64,000 nt of DNA from contig CAZXHT010000018.1 in assembly GCA_964640665.1 (NCBI GenBank), forward strand, positions 1 to 64,000, written 5' to 3'. Shown piece by piece: positions 16,909-25,278 of this stretch (positions are counted from its first letter, which is position 1; every line of letters begins with the position of its first letter). Origin of the DNA: DATKYQ01 sp964640665. GTDB taxonomy: Bacteria > Myxococcota > B64-G9. The position numbers and the translations under genes were made by a program. Below the pieces are notes generated by a model. The model was not told the DNA's origin. It made no database searches and worked only from the letters and a program-made list of their open reading frames with translations.

Positions 16909-18807
16909 ATGTCCAAGGTTATCGGAATTGATTTGGGTACGACCAACAGCGTTGTGGCTGTTATGGAGTCGGGCGAGCCGAAGATAATCATCAACGAGGA
17001 AGGTGCGCGCACTACACCCAGCGTCGTCTCGATCAACAAGGACGGCGAGCGGGTGGTCGGCCAGGTGGCCAAGCGCCAGGCGGTCACTAATCCTGAGAGC
17101 ACGATCCTGTCGATCAAGCGCTTCATGGGCAGGCGCCACTCCGAGGTGTCCAGCGAAGAGCAGAGCGTGCCTTACAAGGTACTGGCCGGGAAAGAGCAGA
17201 TGGCCGAGGTGGAGATCCGCGGCAAGCGCTATCGACCTCAGGAGATCTCGGCCATGACTTTAAGGAAGCTCAAGGCCTCGGCCGAGGCCTACCTGGGAGA
17301 GAAAGTGACCCAGGCGGTGATCACCGTACCGGCTTACTTCAACGATGCCCAGCGCCAGGCCACCAAGGATGCCGGGAAGATTGCCGGGCTGGATGTCAAG
17401 CGCATCATCAACGAGCCGACCGCGGCGGCCCTGGCCTACGGCATGGACAAGAACAAAGACCAGAAGATCGCCGTCTTCGATTTCGGCGGCGGAACATTCG
17501 ATATCTCGGTTCTCGAGGTGGGCGAGAAGGTCGTCGAGGTGCTCTCGACCAACGGTGACACCCATCTCGGCGGCGATGACATCGACGAGGTTCTGGTTCG
17601 CTACCTGGCCGCCGAGTTCAAGAAAGACCAGGGCATCGACGTGCTGGGTGACAAGATGGTCATGCAGCGCCTGAAAGAGGCGGCCGAGAAGGCCAAGGTC
17701 GAGCTGTCCAGCACCAACGAAACGGAGGTAAACCTGCCTTTCCTGACGGCTGATCAAAACGGCCCCAAGCACATGAACCTGAAGTTGACCCGCGCCAGGC
17801 TCGAGGAATTGATGGAGCCGATCATCGAGCGCTGCCGCGCCCCGTCAGAGCAAGCGCTCACGGACGCCGGCCTGTCCGCCTCGGAAGTCGACGAGGTGGT
17901 ACTAGTGGGCGGCTCCACGCGGATTCCTCGCGTGCAGGAACTGGTCAAACAGCTTTTCAAGCGAGAACCCCATCGCGGGGTCAACCCGGACGAAGTGGTT
18001 GCCATGGGCGCCGCGGTGCAGGGCGCCGTGCTGACAGGCGATTATTCCGATGTCCTCTTGCTGGACGTCACGCCGCTTTCGCTGGGAGTCGAGACACTCG
18101 GCGGCGTGATGACAAAGTTGATCGAGCGCAACAGCACCATCCCGGCCAGGAAATCCGAGATGTTCTCGACGGCCGCCGACGGACAAACCTCTGTCGACGT
18201 CCATGTTTTGCAGGGCGAGCGCTCCATGGCGGCGGACAATCGCAGCCTGGGCCGCTTCAAGCTCGACGGTATTGCGCCGGCGCCGCAAGGGACGCCACAG
18301 ATCGAGGTTGCTTTCGATATCGATGCCAACGGCATCGTCAATGTCTCCGCGACCGACAAGGCCACAGGCAAAGAGCAGCATATCACCATCAGCGGAGGCG
18401 GAGGCCTGAGCAAGGAAGAAATCGACAAGTCCCTGCATGACGCCGAACGCTACGCCGACGACGATCAAAAGCGGCGCGAGTCGGTGCAGCTCAGGAACGA
18501 GGCCGACCAGACCTCGCATGAGATCAGGCGCATAATGAACGACAACAAGGAGCGCCTGGATGCGGATACCCTGGATGCGATCGGCCAGAAGATCGAGCAG
18601 GTCGATCACTTGAAGGATTCCGACGACCCGGGCGGCCTGCGCTCGGCGCTGGAAGAGCTGAAGACCGTGGCGCAGAAAATGGGGGAAGCGCTTTACGGCA
18701 ACCAGACCGCGGGCAGTGAGGAATACCAGCGCCACGACACGGAGACGGCGACACCCGCTGGATACGGAGGAGACGACGTCATTGAAGCGGAATTCAGAGA
18801 ACAGTAA
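16909..18807 (+). CDS. dnaK: Chaperone DnaK (Hsp70)
   Basis: DnaK binds exposed hydrophobic peptides in an ATP-dependent cycle with J-domain and GrpE partners. The 632-residue protein starts with MSKVIGIDLGTTNSVVAV and contains AVFDFGGGTFDISVLE, VVLVGGSTRIPRVQEL, the interdomain linker region LLLDVTPLSLGVET, and a lid domain that ends DDVIEAEFREQ, close to the typical C-terminus. All phosphate-binding motifs look intact. A J protein gene (cbpA-type) and a MerR-like gene follow on the same strand. grpE is not in the neighbourhood. This could be a second dnaK copy, as deltaproteobacteria often have several; that cannot be decided here. Confidence 0.98.
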   Translation: MSKVIGIDLGTTNSVVAVMESGEPKIIINEEGARTTPSVVSINKDGERVVGQVAKRQAVTNPESTILSIKRFMGRRHSEVSSEEQSVPYKVLAGKEQMAEVEIRGKRYRPQEISAMTLRKLKASAEAYLGEKVTQAVITVPAYFNDAQRQATKDAGKIAGLDVKRIINEPTAAALAYGMDKNKDQKIAVFDFGGGTFDISVLEVGEKVVEVLSTNGDTHLGGDDIDEVLVRYLAAEFKKDQGIDVLGDKMVMQRLKEAAEKAKVELSSTNETEVNLPFLTADQNGPKHMNLKLTRARLEELMEPIIERCRAPSEQALTDAGLSASEVDEVVLVGGSTRIPRVQELVKQLFKREPHRGVNPDEVVAMGAAVQGAVLTGDYSDVLLLDVTPLSLGVETLGGVMTKLIERNSTIPARKSEMFSTAADGQTSVDVHVLQGERSMAADNRSLGRFKLDGIAPAPQGTPQIEVAFDIDANGIVNVSATDKATGKEQHITISGGGGLSKEEIDKSLHDAERYADDDQKRRESVQLRNEADQTSHEIRRIMNDNKERLDADTLDAIGQKIEQVDHLKDSDDPGGLRSALEELKTVAQKMGEALYGNQTAGSEEYQRHDTETATPAGYGGDDVIEAEFREQ

Positions 18808-18833
18808 ACCCTACATGTAAACACAGGTTTTTC

Positions 18834-18853
18834 GGCACTCCGGAAGGGGTGCC
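18834..18853 (+). terminator. Hairpin between dnaK and the J protein gene
   Basis: GGCACTCC and GGGGTGCC pair (one G-U) around a GGAA loop. Only short, interrupted T-runs follow (GATTTGACTTTT), so it may be a weak terminator or attenuator that lowers J protein expression relative to dnaK. Confidence 0.4.
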
Positions 18854-18916
18854 GATTTGACTTTTCTCCCCCCGCGGATAATACTCTCGCAGAAATTACG
18901 CTTGAGTTTTCAGGAT

Positions 18917-19840
18917 ATGGCTAACTATTACGACATCCTGGGTATAAAGAAGGGCGCGAGCGACAAGCAGATAAAGAGCGCTTATCGGAAACTCGCCCGC
19001 AAATACCATCCGGACGTGAATCCCGGCGACAAGTCCTCCGAAGAGAAGTTCAAGGAGATCTCCGAGGCCCATGACGTCCTGGCGGACAAGAAGAAACGCG
19101 CTCAGTACGACAGGGTAGGGCACCAGGCCTGGAAAGCCGGCTTCAAGGATGGCGCGCGCCCCGGGGGCGCCGGCGGCCGGCCGTTCGACGGCTTCGGGAA
19201 TGTTCATTTCCATTCCGGCCGGGGAGGGCCGGGTTTCGGCGGCGCAGGCGACATTGATATCGAAGATCTCTTCGGCGGTATGTTCGGTGGGCGGGGAAGG
19301 CGACGTTCCCGGGGGCCCATGCGCGGGCAGGATTCGCTGTCTCGCCTGGCGATTTCCATGCTGGATGCCGTCCGTGGAGCGCAGACGAACATCACGCTCA
19401 CCTCGGGTGGGGGCACGCGAGAAAATCTTTCCGTCAAGATTCCCGCTGCCGTGCGCGAGGGGCAGAAAATCCGCCTGGCGGGCAAGGGCGAGCCGGGAAT
19501 CAACGGAGGGCCTCCCGGAGACCTGCTGATAGAGATTATATACGATCCCGATTCACGCTTCAGTCGCGAGAACTCGGATCTGACGATAGAGGTCCTGGTA
19601 CCATTCTCGGATGCGGCGCTGGGCGGCAACGTCTCGGTACCCACTCTCGAGGGTCATGCCGATCTGAAGATTCCCCCGGGCACGCAAGGCGGCCAGAAGA
19701 TGCGCCTCAGAGGCAAGGGTTTACCCCGTGCGGGCGGCGGTCGCGGTGACCTTTTTGCGCGCGTCCGGGTGGCCGTACCCAGGAAGCTCGACGCCAAGGG
19801 CAAAGAGTTGATCGAGAGTCTCAGAAGTTACGAAAAATGA
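18917..19840 (+). CDS. CbpA-type J-domain co-chaperone (no zinc finger)
   Basis: The 307-residue protein has an N-terminal J domain (ANYYDILGIKKGASDKQIKS, with the HPD motif in KYHPDVNPGD), a Gly/Phe-rich linker and the two C-terminal substrate-binding barrels (IRLAGKGEPGINGGPPGDLL and MRLRGKGLPRAGGGRGDLF). The four CxxCxGxG zinc motifs of DnaJ are absent, which places it with CbpA. The HPD stimulates the ATPase of DnaK encoded just upstream. The frame is open further upstream (TTG 18857), but ATG 18917 matches the family start; the AGGA is only 1 nt before it, so the start is not certain. Confidence 0.92.
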   Translation: MANYYDILGIKKGASDKQIKSAYRKLARKYHPDVNPGDKSSEEKFKEISEAHDVLADKKKRAQYDRVGHQAWKAGFKDGARPGGAGGRPFDGFGNVHFHSGRGGPGFGGAGDIDIEDLFGGMFGGRGRRRSRGPMRGQDSLSRLAISMLDAVRGAQTNITLTSGGGTRENLSVKIPAAVREGQKIRLAGKGEPGINGGPPGDLLIEIIYDPDSRFSRENSDLTIEVLVPFSDAALGGNVSVPTLEGHADLKIPPGTQGGQKMRLRGKGLPRAGGGRGDLFARVRVAVPRKLDAKGKELIESLRSYEK

Positions 19841-19861
19841 CCTCGCCTGCGGAGGGATGAA

Positions 19862-20209
19862 TTGGCAAGAAGCCCGCGCATAGTAACTCGACGAACCGTG
19901 ATCCGCAGGCTCTCCCTGGACGGCGAGGTGCTGGACAGGCTGGAAGAACTCGAACTCGTAGTGCCTGTGCGCCGGCCGGGCAAGGAAAGGGCCTATCGTC
20001 TGGACGATATTGATCGCCTGCGCGTATACCGGCTGCTGACGCAAGAACTGGGTGTAAACCCGCCCGGCGCGGAGATCATCCTCAGGCTGCGTGGGCGCTT
20101 GATGGATCTGCAACAAATGCTCTATCGCATGCTGACCGGTATAAGAAATCGGGGACTTTTGGAAAAGGTGCGCGAGGTACTCTCATCGCTGGATGAAGAG
20201 CCCTGGTGA
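19862..20209 (+). CDS. MerR-like helix-turn-helix protein (HspR/CbpM-like)
   Basis: A 115-residue protein whose first 70 residues fit a MerR-type winged helix (VTRRTVIRRLSLDGEVLDRLEELELVVPV, then RAYRLDDIDRLRVYRLL). The C-terminal part is a short helical segment. Small MerR-type proteins next to dnaK/cbpA genes are known as HspR repressors or CbpM chaperone modulators; context suggests one of these. The start is TTG 19862 with GGAGGG upstream. It converges with the acyl-CoA dehydrogenase gene, the stops being only 2 nt apart. Confidence 0.72.
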   Translation: MARSPRIVTRRTVIRRLSLDGEVLDRLEELELVVPVRRPGKERAYRLDDIDRLRVYRLLTQELGVNPPGAEIILRLRGRLMDLQQMLYRMLTGIRNRGLLEKVREVLSSLDEEPW

Positions 20210-20211
20210 TT

Positions 20212-22068
20212 TCAGAAATTCACTTCCAGCGGGCTGCGATTGCCGCTCATGACCGTTTCGGCGATGGCATCGGCGCGCGGCAGGAAAACGTCCACGAAGA
20301 ACCTGGCACTGTGGATCTTACCGTCGTAGAAGCTGGCCTCGGGATTGTTCTCGACCAGCTTGCGCTTGTCGTCATCGGAAGACCTGCCTGAGGGCAGGCC
20401 GGCCTTTTCAAAAATGGCGGCGAGTTTTTGCTCGGCAAGAATGGCCATGTCGACTAAAAAGTACGACATGGCAATCGTCCCGCACATCTCGAGGAAAGGA
20501 GTTGCGTACAGTAGCGGGTAGTAGAAGTCGCCCTCGGCGCCCACCTGCTGGAACTTCATCACTGTCTGGGTCAACCTGTCCCTGGCCGCGCCGATTTTCT
20601 TTACCTGCTCTCCCAACAAGGGGTGCTCCGAGTTGCCGTCGACAAACTCGTTGAGCTGGCTCAGGAAGGTCATGAAAGAGGCGGCTCCCTTGCCGGCCAC
20701 CTTCCGCCCGAGCAGATCGAGAGCCTGGATTCCGTTGGTTCCCTCGTAAATCGAGGCGATCTTGACATCCCGCAGGTACTGTTCGACGGGGTATTCCTGG
20801 GTGTAGCCGTAACCCCCGAAAACCTGGATGCCGATAGAGGTAATCTCGAAACCCGAGTCGGAGCAGTATCCCTTGCAGATGGGCGTCAGCAAGTCGAGCA
20901 TCAACTTGTTCTTGTTGCGCGTTTCCTCGTCTTCGGCATTGATCGCAAGGTCGGCGCACAAGGACGTGTAGTAGATCATTGCGCGCATGCCCTCCACGAA
21001 AGCCTTCATGGTCAGCAACATGCGGCGGACATCGGGATGCTTGATGATGGCCACCCGGGGGGCGTCGACATCCTTCATGTCCTTCATGTCGACCCCCTGG
21101 ATGCGTTCCTTGGCGTACTGCAGCGCCTCCTGGTACGAAGCCGCGGAGGCCCCCAGGCCCTGCAAGCCCACCCCGATGCGGGCCTCGTTCATCATCAGGA
21201 ACATGTGGCGGATTCCCTGGTTTTCTTCGCCGATCAGGTAACCCCTGCAGGGACCGTCCGCGCCCAATACCATGGTGCAGGTGGGCGCTCCGTGAATGCC
21301 CATCTTGTGCTCGATGTTTCCGCAGACGACATTGTTGAACTCGCCGGCTGAACCGTCGTCGTTGACGCGCAGCTTGGGAATCAGAAACAGGCTCACGCCG
21401 CGGATTCCCTTTGGTGCGCCCTCGACGCGGGCCAGGACGAGATGCACGATGTTGTCAGTCAGATCATGCTCACCAAAAGTGACGAAGATCTTCTCGCCCT
21501 CGATCAGGTAGTGATCGCCTTCCCGGACGGCCTTGGCCTTCAGGTCGCCGACCGCGCTGCCGGCGCCCCCTTCCGTCAGGCACATCGTCCCGGTCCATTC
21601 GCCGCTGTAGAGCTTGGCCAGGTATTTTTGCTTGATCTCGTCGCTGCAGAAGGTCTCGATCAAGTCGCCAGCCGCGTGGGTCAGGCCGGGAGCCAAAAGG
21701 AACGGCATGCAGGCCGTGCCGTGGATCTCGGTGACTGCGGTGTTCATCGTCAAGGGCATACCCTGACCGCCGAATTCCGGATTGCCGGATGGAGACACCC
21801 AGCCACCCTCGCAGAAGCTCTTGTAGGCCTTGTGACACTCCGCGGGCATGGTTACCTTGCCGTTTTCGAACTGGATTCCCTCCCGGTCGAGAATGGTGTT
21901 TAAAGGAGCCAGCACGTCGGTCGAATACTTTCTGGCCTCGTCAATGACCATCTCGAAGACTTCTCTGTTGAACTCTGTGTATTTCGGCAATTTACAGAGG
22001 TTTTCAACATCTAGGTACTCGAACAGGCAGAACTGAATGTCGCGCTTGTCGATGGCAAACGGACTCAT
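20212..22068 (-). CDS. Acyl-CoA dehydrogenase with C-terminal extension (DmdC/FadE-like)
   Basis: A 618-residue FAD enzyme that introduces a double bond into acyl-CoA thioesters. It is longer than the about 380-residue short-chain form and resembles the 600-residue group with an extra C-terminal helical domain. Visible blocks are MCLTEGGAGSAVGDLKAKA (FAD/substrate site), YLIEGEKIFVTFGEHDLT, HKMGIHGAPTCTMVLG, FGGYGYTQEYPVEQYLRDVKI, and IYEGTNGIQALDLLGRK containing the putative catalytic Glu. CCAAGGAGG lies before the ATG. A promoter with an operator-like dyad lies upstream (22125-22153). The chain-length preference is not evident. Confidence 0.93.
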   Translation of the reverse strand: MSPFAIDKRDIQFCLFEYLDVENLCKLPKYTEFNREVFEMVIDEARKYSTDVLAPLNTILDREGIQFENGKVTMPAECHKAYKSFCEGGWVSPSGNPEFGGQGMPLTMNTAVTEIHGTACMPFLLAPGLTHAAGDLIETFCSDEIKQKYLAKLYSGEWTGTMCLTEGGAGSAVGDLKAKAVREGDHYLIEGEKIFVTFGEHDLTDNIVHLVLARVEGAPKGIRGVSLFLIPKLRVNDDGSAGEFNNVVCGNIEHKMGIHGAPTCTMVLGADGPCRGYLIGEENQGIRHMFLMMNEARIGVGLQGLGASAASYQEALQYAKERIQGVDMKDMKDVDAPRVAIIKHPDVRRMLLTMKAFVEGMRAMIYYTSLCADLAINAEDEETRNKNKLMLDLLTPICKGYCSDSGFEITSIGIQVFGGYGYTQEYPVEQYLRDVKIASIYEGTNGIQALDLLGRKVAGKGAASFMTFLSQLNEFVDGNSEHPLLGEQVKKIGAARDRLTQTVMKFQQVGAEGDFYYPLLYATPFLEMCGTIAMSYFLVDMAILAEQKLAAIFEKAGLPSGRSSDDDKRKLVENNPEASFYDGKIHSARFFVDVFLPRADAIAETVMSGNRSPLEVNF

Positions 22069-22124
22069 GAGCAGCCTCCTTGGAAAAAAGAATATGGAAG
22101 GGTGTCTCGATTCATGACGCGTTG

Positions 22125-22153
22125 AGTCTAATACTTGTTGACATGACAGTCAA
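22125..22153 (-). promoter_or_regulatory. Promoter with overlapping operator-like dyad for the acyl-CoA dehydrogenase
   Basis: On the minus strand TTGACT (22153-22148), exactly 17 nt, then TAGACT (22130-22125). The -35 box is part of the inverted repeat TTGAC-N6-GTCAA (22138-22153). This arrangement suggests repression at the -35 box, for example by a TetR-type fatty-acid regulator; that is inference. The start codon lies about 50 nt after the predicted transcription start. Confidence 0.6.
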
Positions 22154-22201
22154 TGATAAAAAATCAGACAAGCATCCAGTTTTGATTCAATATGTTACGC
22201 T

Positions 22202-23206
22202 CTATTTCTTTGCGCCGCGGTCGGGCCGCGACGAGGCCGACTTAATGACTCCCGCCCTGAGCAGGCGAAAAAAATGCGACCAGCCGAAAATCAAGGGGTG
22301 ACGCCGCTGTCGGGGGGTCAACTGAAGCTTGATCCCCTTGGTACGCTCGATCTTGGCCAGGATGATGTCGACCCACTCGTCCACGGTCACCAAGAACTTG
22401 GGCCAGCGAAGTATTCCCCTGATGCGGCTTTTTTTCAGAAACCAGCGATAGCGTAGCCTGCGAATCGCCCGGACGAGTCTTCCGCCTTCCGGGCGGTAAC
22501 GCCCGTCTTCGGCTTTTGCGGCCATCTTGCGGGCCAGGGGAAGCTTTGATAGTAGCGCGGGGTAGACGTCCATGTAGAAGTCACGCTCCGAATCGAACAG
22601 CTTGGGCACCTTGGTGCTTGTCTCGACCCTGGTCTCACCCGCATAGGACAGGTTCAGGCAACCCAGGGTGAACGATTGCTCGTCGAAAGGCTCTCGCATG
22701 CCACGCAGCGTCCAGGGCACGACGTTGGACATTGCGCTGAAGCAGCAATCAGTAAGCCGGGTCCTTGCATCTTCGTTGCGCGCATACACCAGAGCCACGC
22801 GTTTGCCGAAACGTCCCAGGACATAGATATCTTTTGCACGCCGAGAGCACTCGCGCCTGAATCGCCCCAGTGAGATCAGGTTGTATTTGCAGCGCCTGCG
22901 ATCGTCCAACCTGAGATGAAAAATGTGCGGCGGCAGGAAGTAGGCCAGCAGCCAATGCGACAGGCGACGAAAAACGCGGCGGTATCCGTCCGTGACCACG
23001 AAGAAATCAGGAAAGGAGGTATTCGAGGCTGTAACCGAGCTGAGCATGGAACCGTACATGAAGATGCCCACGACTTTGTTGCCGTAAAGACGCAGGATGG
23101 TCTCGACGAACGGCAAGATGTCGGGCCGGGAAATATCGAGTGTCCGCCGGCGAACGGCTTTTCTGATTTCATCCACGACGTCGCCGGATGTAGCAGCCAG
23201 GGACAT
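22202..23206 (-). CDS. TAM41-like phosphatidate cytidylyltransferase homologue (nucleotidyltransferase fold)
   Basis: The 334-residue protein resembles the mitochondrial TAM41 family, which makes CDP-diacylglycerol from phosphatidate and CTP. Shared features read by eye are a nucleotidyltransferase motif MYGSMLSSV with FPDFFVVTD (GS at 52-53, Asp67, Asp73), then KYNLISLGRF, IYVLGRFGKRVALVY, a helical MSNVVPWTLRGM region, and LSYAGETRVE followed by KVPKLFD and FYMDVYPALL. The order and spacing match TAM41. It is unlike the membrane protein CdsA. The C-terminal 100 residues are basic and may bind membranes. ATG 23206 is preferred over TTG 23215. The assignment rests on remembered family patterns, so it is moderate. 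Confidence 0.62.
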   Translation of the reverse strand: MSLAATSGDVVDEIRKAVRRRTLDISRPDILPFVETILRLYGNKVVGIFMYGSMLSSVTASNTSFPDFFVVTDGYRRVFRRLSHWLLAYFLPPHIFHLRLDDRRRCKYNLISLGRFRRECSRRAKDIYVLGRFGKRVALVYARNEDARTRLTDCCFSAMSNVVPWTLRGMREPFDEQSFTLGCLNLSYAGETRVETSTKVPKLFDSERDFYMDVYPALLSKLPLARKMAAKAEDGRYRPEGGRLVRAIRRLRYRWFLKKSRIRGILRWPKFLVTVDEWVDIILAKIERTKGIKLQLTPRQRRHPLIFGWSHFFRLLRAGVIKSASSRPDRGAKK

Positions 23207-23268
23207 CCGTGTCAAGACCCGTTGCCAAGCTTCATTCGTTATAATAATATGAAGTCAGGAGGAAAGGC

Positions 23269-23637
23269 ATGCATTTTTCTAACACCCTGGGTTGGGTCCT
23301 TTTGGTTTTCATGGCTCTCGGCTCCGGTGTGCTCGGCGGGGCGATTCTGCTTTACTTGAGCAGGCGCCGGCGAATGGTCGATCCCACCAGCTACCTGCTC
23401 GACAGGCTTGGTGTGCTGGAATCCGACCTGCGCCGCGCCTCGGAAGACATTTTCTTGATCCGCGAGTACCTGTGTCGCAAGGGACTGGTCGACGAGGAAG
23501 ATCTGGCGCTCCTGCGCCGGAAGCTTATCGAACTGCCCCGGCAAATGGAGGCCGAGCGCGCCGAGTTGATCAAGGGCGCTCTCGAGAAAGACAAGGAAGA
23601 ACAGCTAATCAAGAACATTCCCGACACACTTCACTGA
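23269..23637 (+). CDS. Small bitopic coiled-coil protein
   Basis: No family is recognised. The 122-residue product has one N-terminal membrane helix (LGWVLLVFMALGSGVLGGAILLYL) followed by a basic RRRR stop-transfer cluster. A long charged amphipathic helix (residues about 40-115) suggests a cytoplasmic coiled coil. AGGAGG is well placed before the ATG. A TATAAT-like box lies at 23240, but no matching -35 at normal spacing was found. It overlaps the end of the convergent GH57 gene by 7 nt. Confidence 0.65.
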   Translation: MHFSNTLGWVLLVFMALGSGVLGGAILLYLSRRRRMVDPTSYLLDRLGVLESDLRRASEDIFLIREYLCRKGLVDEEDLALLRRKLIELPRQMEAERAELIKGALEKDKEEQLIKNIPDTLH

Positions 23638-25238
23638 AACGCCTGGGTACTATAATCCTTTCGGAAACAACGGTAGTCCATCTCGGGGAAGATGTTGTGC
23701 CTCTGCTCCAGGTTGATAAGCAGAGAGCGGCTCGGCCTGCGGCGACTCAACTGGCCGGTCAAGCGACGAAAGGCGTCGAGATGCTCGGTCGTGCGCCTGT
23801 GTGCATATGGAACCATGGTTCCGGTTTTCATGATGAAGGCCCAGTCGCTGGCCTGGCCCAGCATCAATTCGCGGGCCGCCTGATTCAGAATTCGCCTTTT
23901 CAGGGGCCCGGGGTTGTGGACACGCTCCGCCACCGAGATCATCCGGTCACAGGCCCAGTGAATGTGCCTGTAGATCCAGTCGTTCGATTCATTCAGCCAC
24001 ATCTCGTTGTAACCGCCTCGTCCCCAACTCGAGGGCGCAGGCGTGCTCTGTAGCTGAAGCGGGTGGAGTCTCAGGTAGTCGCCGGGCGTGACCAGCTTGA
24101 AGACGGCCTGTCCGGAAGCCGCCTGCCGTATCAGAGCCTCAAGGAAGAGAGGGCCTTCGAACCACCAGTGACCGAACAGCTCGGCATCGTAGGGAGAGAC
24201 GACTATCGGGGCAGGCATCATTTCGGCAAGCTCGCCGATCTGCGCCTCCCGTTCGTTCATGAAATGCTTGGCATGCGACTTGGCCTTTATGGCGGCCCGT
24301 TCGGGCCGATATACCTGTTTCTGCTGGGTGCGCCCGGTGATGCGGTGATACTTGATCCCCGTGCTCCTGCGTTCGCCTGTCGATTGGATATGGTTCTCGA
24401 GGTAGCCGGGATCCAGATCGAAACCGATGTCACGGTAGAAGTCACGGTACTCCGGATCGCCCGGGTATCCGACCTTCGAGCTCCAGACCTGCATGGAACT
24501 CCTGCGGTCGCGTCCAAAGACGGCCAGGCCGGGCCGGGGCAGTATGGGGGCATACACGCCCAACGGCGGGCGGGGGGTGGCAAACAACAACCCGTGCGTG
24601 TCCGTGAAAAAGTATCGCAGCCCGTGTGAATGGAGAATCTCATCCAGGCCTTGATAGTAACCACACTCGGGAAGCCAGATGCCGTCTGGACGCTTACCCA
24701 AGAGCTGTTGATGGCAGGCGAGCGCACAGCGAATCTGGGCAGTCACCGCCATGGGGTAGGTCTGCAACAATGGCAGATAGGCATGAGTAGCGGCGGATGT
24801 GATCAGCTCGAGCACACCGGCGCTCTCGAGCGCCCTGAATGCCGAGATCAGGTCGCCATGATAAACCGCTTTGAAACGGTCGCGGGCAAGGACGAAACGC
24901 CGATGGTAGAACCTGGACAGCCGTTGCATGGAAGAGTCGCCCGCGGTGCGCCTGACCTCCCTCTCGGCAAGCGCTACAAGCTCCTCGACGTGCTTCAGGT
25001 AGCGCGCCTTTAGAAGATCGTCCGCCAACATGCAAAGCAGGCTGGGAGTCAAGACCATGGTGATGCGAAAAGGCACCCCGTCGTCGACAAGGCGCTCGAA
25101 AACCTCCAGTAAGGGCAGGTAACATTCGGTAAGGGCCTCGTACAGCCAATCCTCTTCCAGAAAACGTTCGTGTTCCGGGTGGCGGACGAACGGAAGGTGC
25201 GCGTGAAGCACTAAGGCCAGATATCCCTTTACGGGCAT
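23631..25238 (-). CDS. GH57 family glucan-branching enzyme (1,4-alpha-glucan branching)
   Basis: The 535-residue protein fits the GH57 branching enzymes that form alpha-1,6 branches in glycogen-like glucans. It opens with GYLALVLHAHLPFVRHPEHE, as usual. The predicted nucleophile is Glu191 in IWLPECGYY and the acid/base is Asp351 in SPYDAELFGHWWFEGP, both intact. A C-terminal helical domain with SSWGRGGYNEMWLN and SDWAFIMKTGTMVPYAHRR follows, as in other members. It is the third gene of a minus-strand run after a DUF4912 gene, a frequent partner of GH57 enzymes. The start has only a weak ribosome-binding site, so coupling to upstream translation is possible. Confidence 0.92.
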   Translation of the reverse strand: MPVKGYLALVLHAHLPFVRHPEHERFLEEDWLYEALTECYLPLLEVFERLVDDGVPFRITMVLTPSLLCMLADDLLKARYLKHVEELVALAEREVRRTAGDSSMQRLSRFYHRRFVLARDRFKAVYHGDLISAFRALESAGVLELITSAATHAYLPLLQTYPMAVTAQIRCALACHQQLLGKRPDGIWLPECGYYQGLDEILHSHGLRYFFTDTHGLLFATPRPPLGVYAPILPRPGLAVFGRDRRSSMQVWSSKVGYPGDPEYRDFYRDIGFDLDPGYLENHIQSTGERRSTGIKYHRITGRTQQKQVYRPERAAIKAKSHAKHFMNEREAQIGELAEMMPAPIVVSPYDAELFGHWWFEGPLFLEALIRQAASGQAVFKLVTPGDYLRLHPLQLQSTPAPSSWGRGGYNEMWLNESNDWIYRHIHWACDRMISVAERVHNPGPLKRRILNQAARELMLGQASDWAFIMKTGTMVPYAHRRTTEHLDAFRRLTGQLSRRRPSRSLLINLEQRHNIFPEMDYRCFRKDYSTQAFQ

Positions 25239-25278
25239 GCGATTGCCATTGAGAGTTCGTCAACGGGGCGATCGGACG

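Noticed and set aside
17902..18735. 277-codon antisense frame inside dnaK
   Set aside because: dnaK is unmistakable and full length; long antisense frames are expected opposite high-GC conserved genes.
18900..18906. CTTGAGT, a half of the HspR binding (HAIR) consensus, before the J gene
   Set aside because: The second half ACTCAAG is not found at the required spacing.
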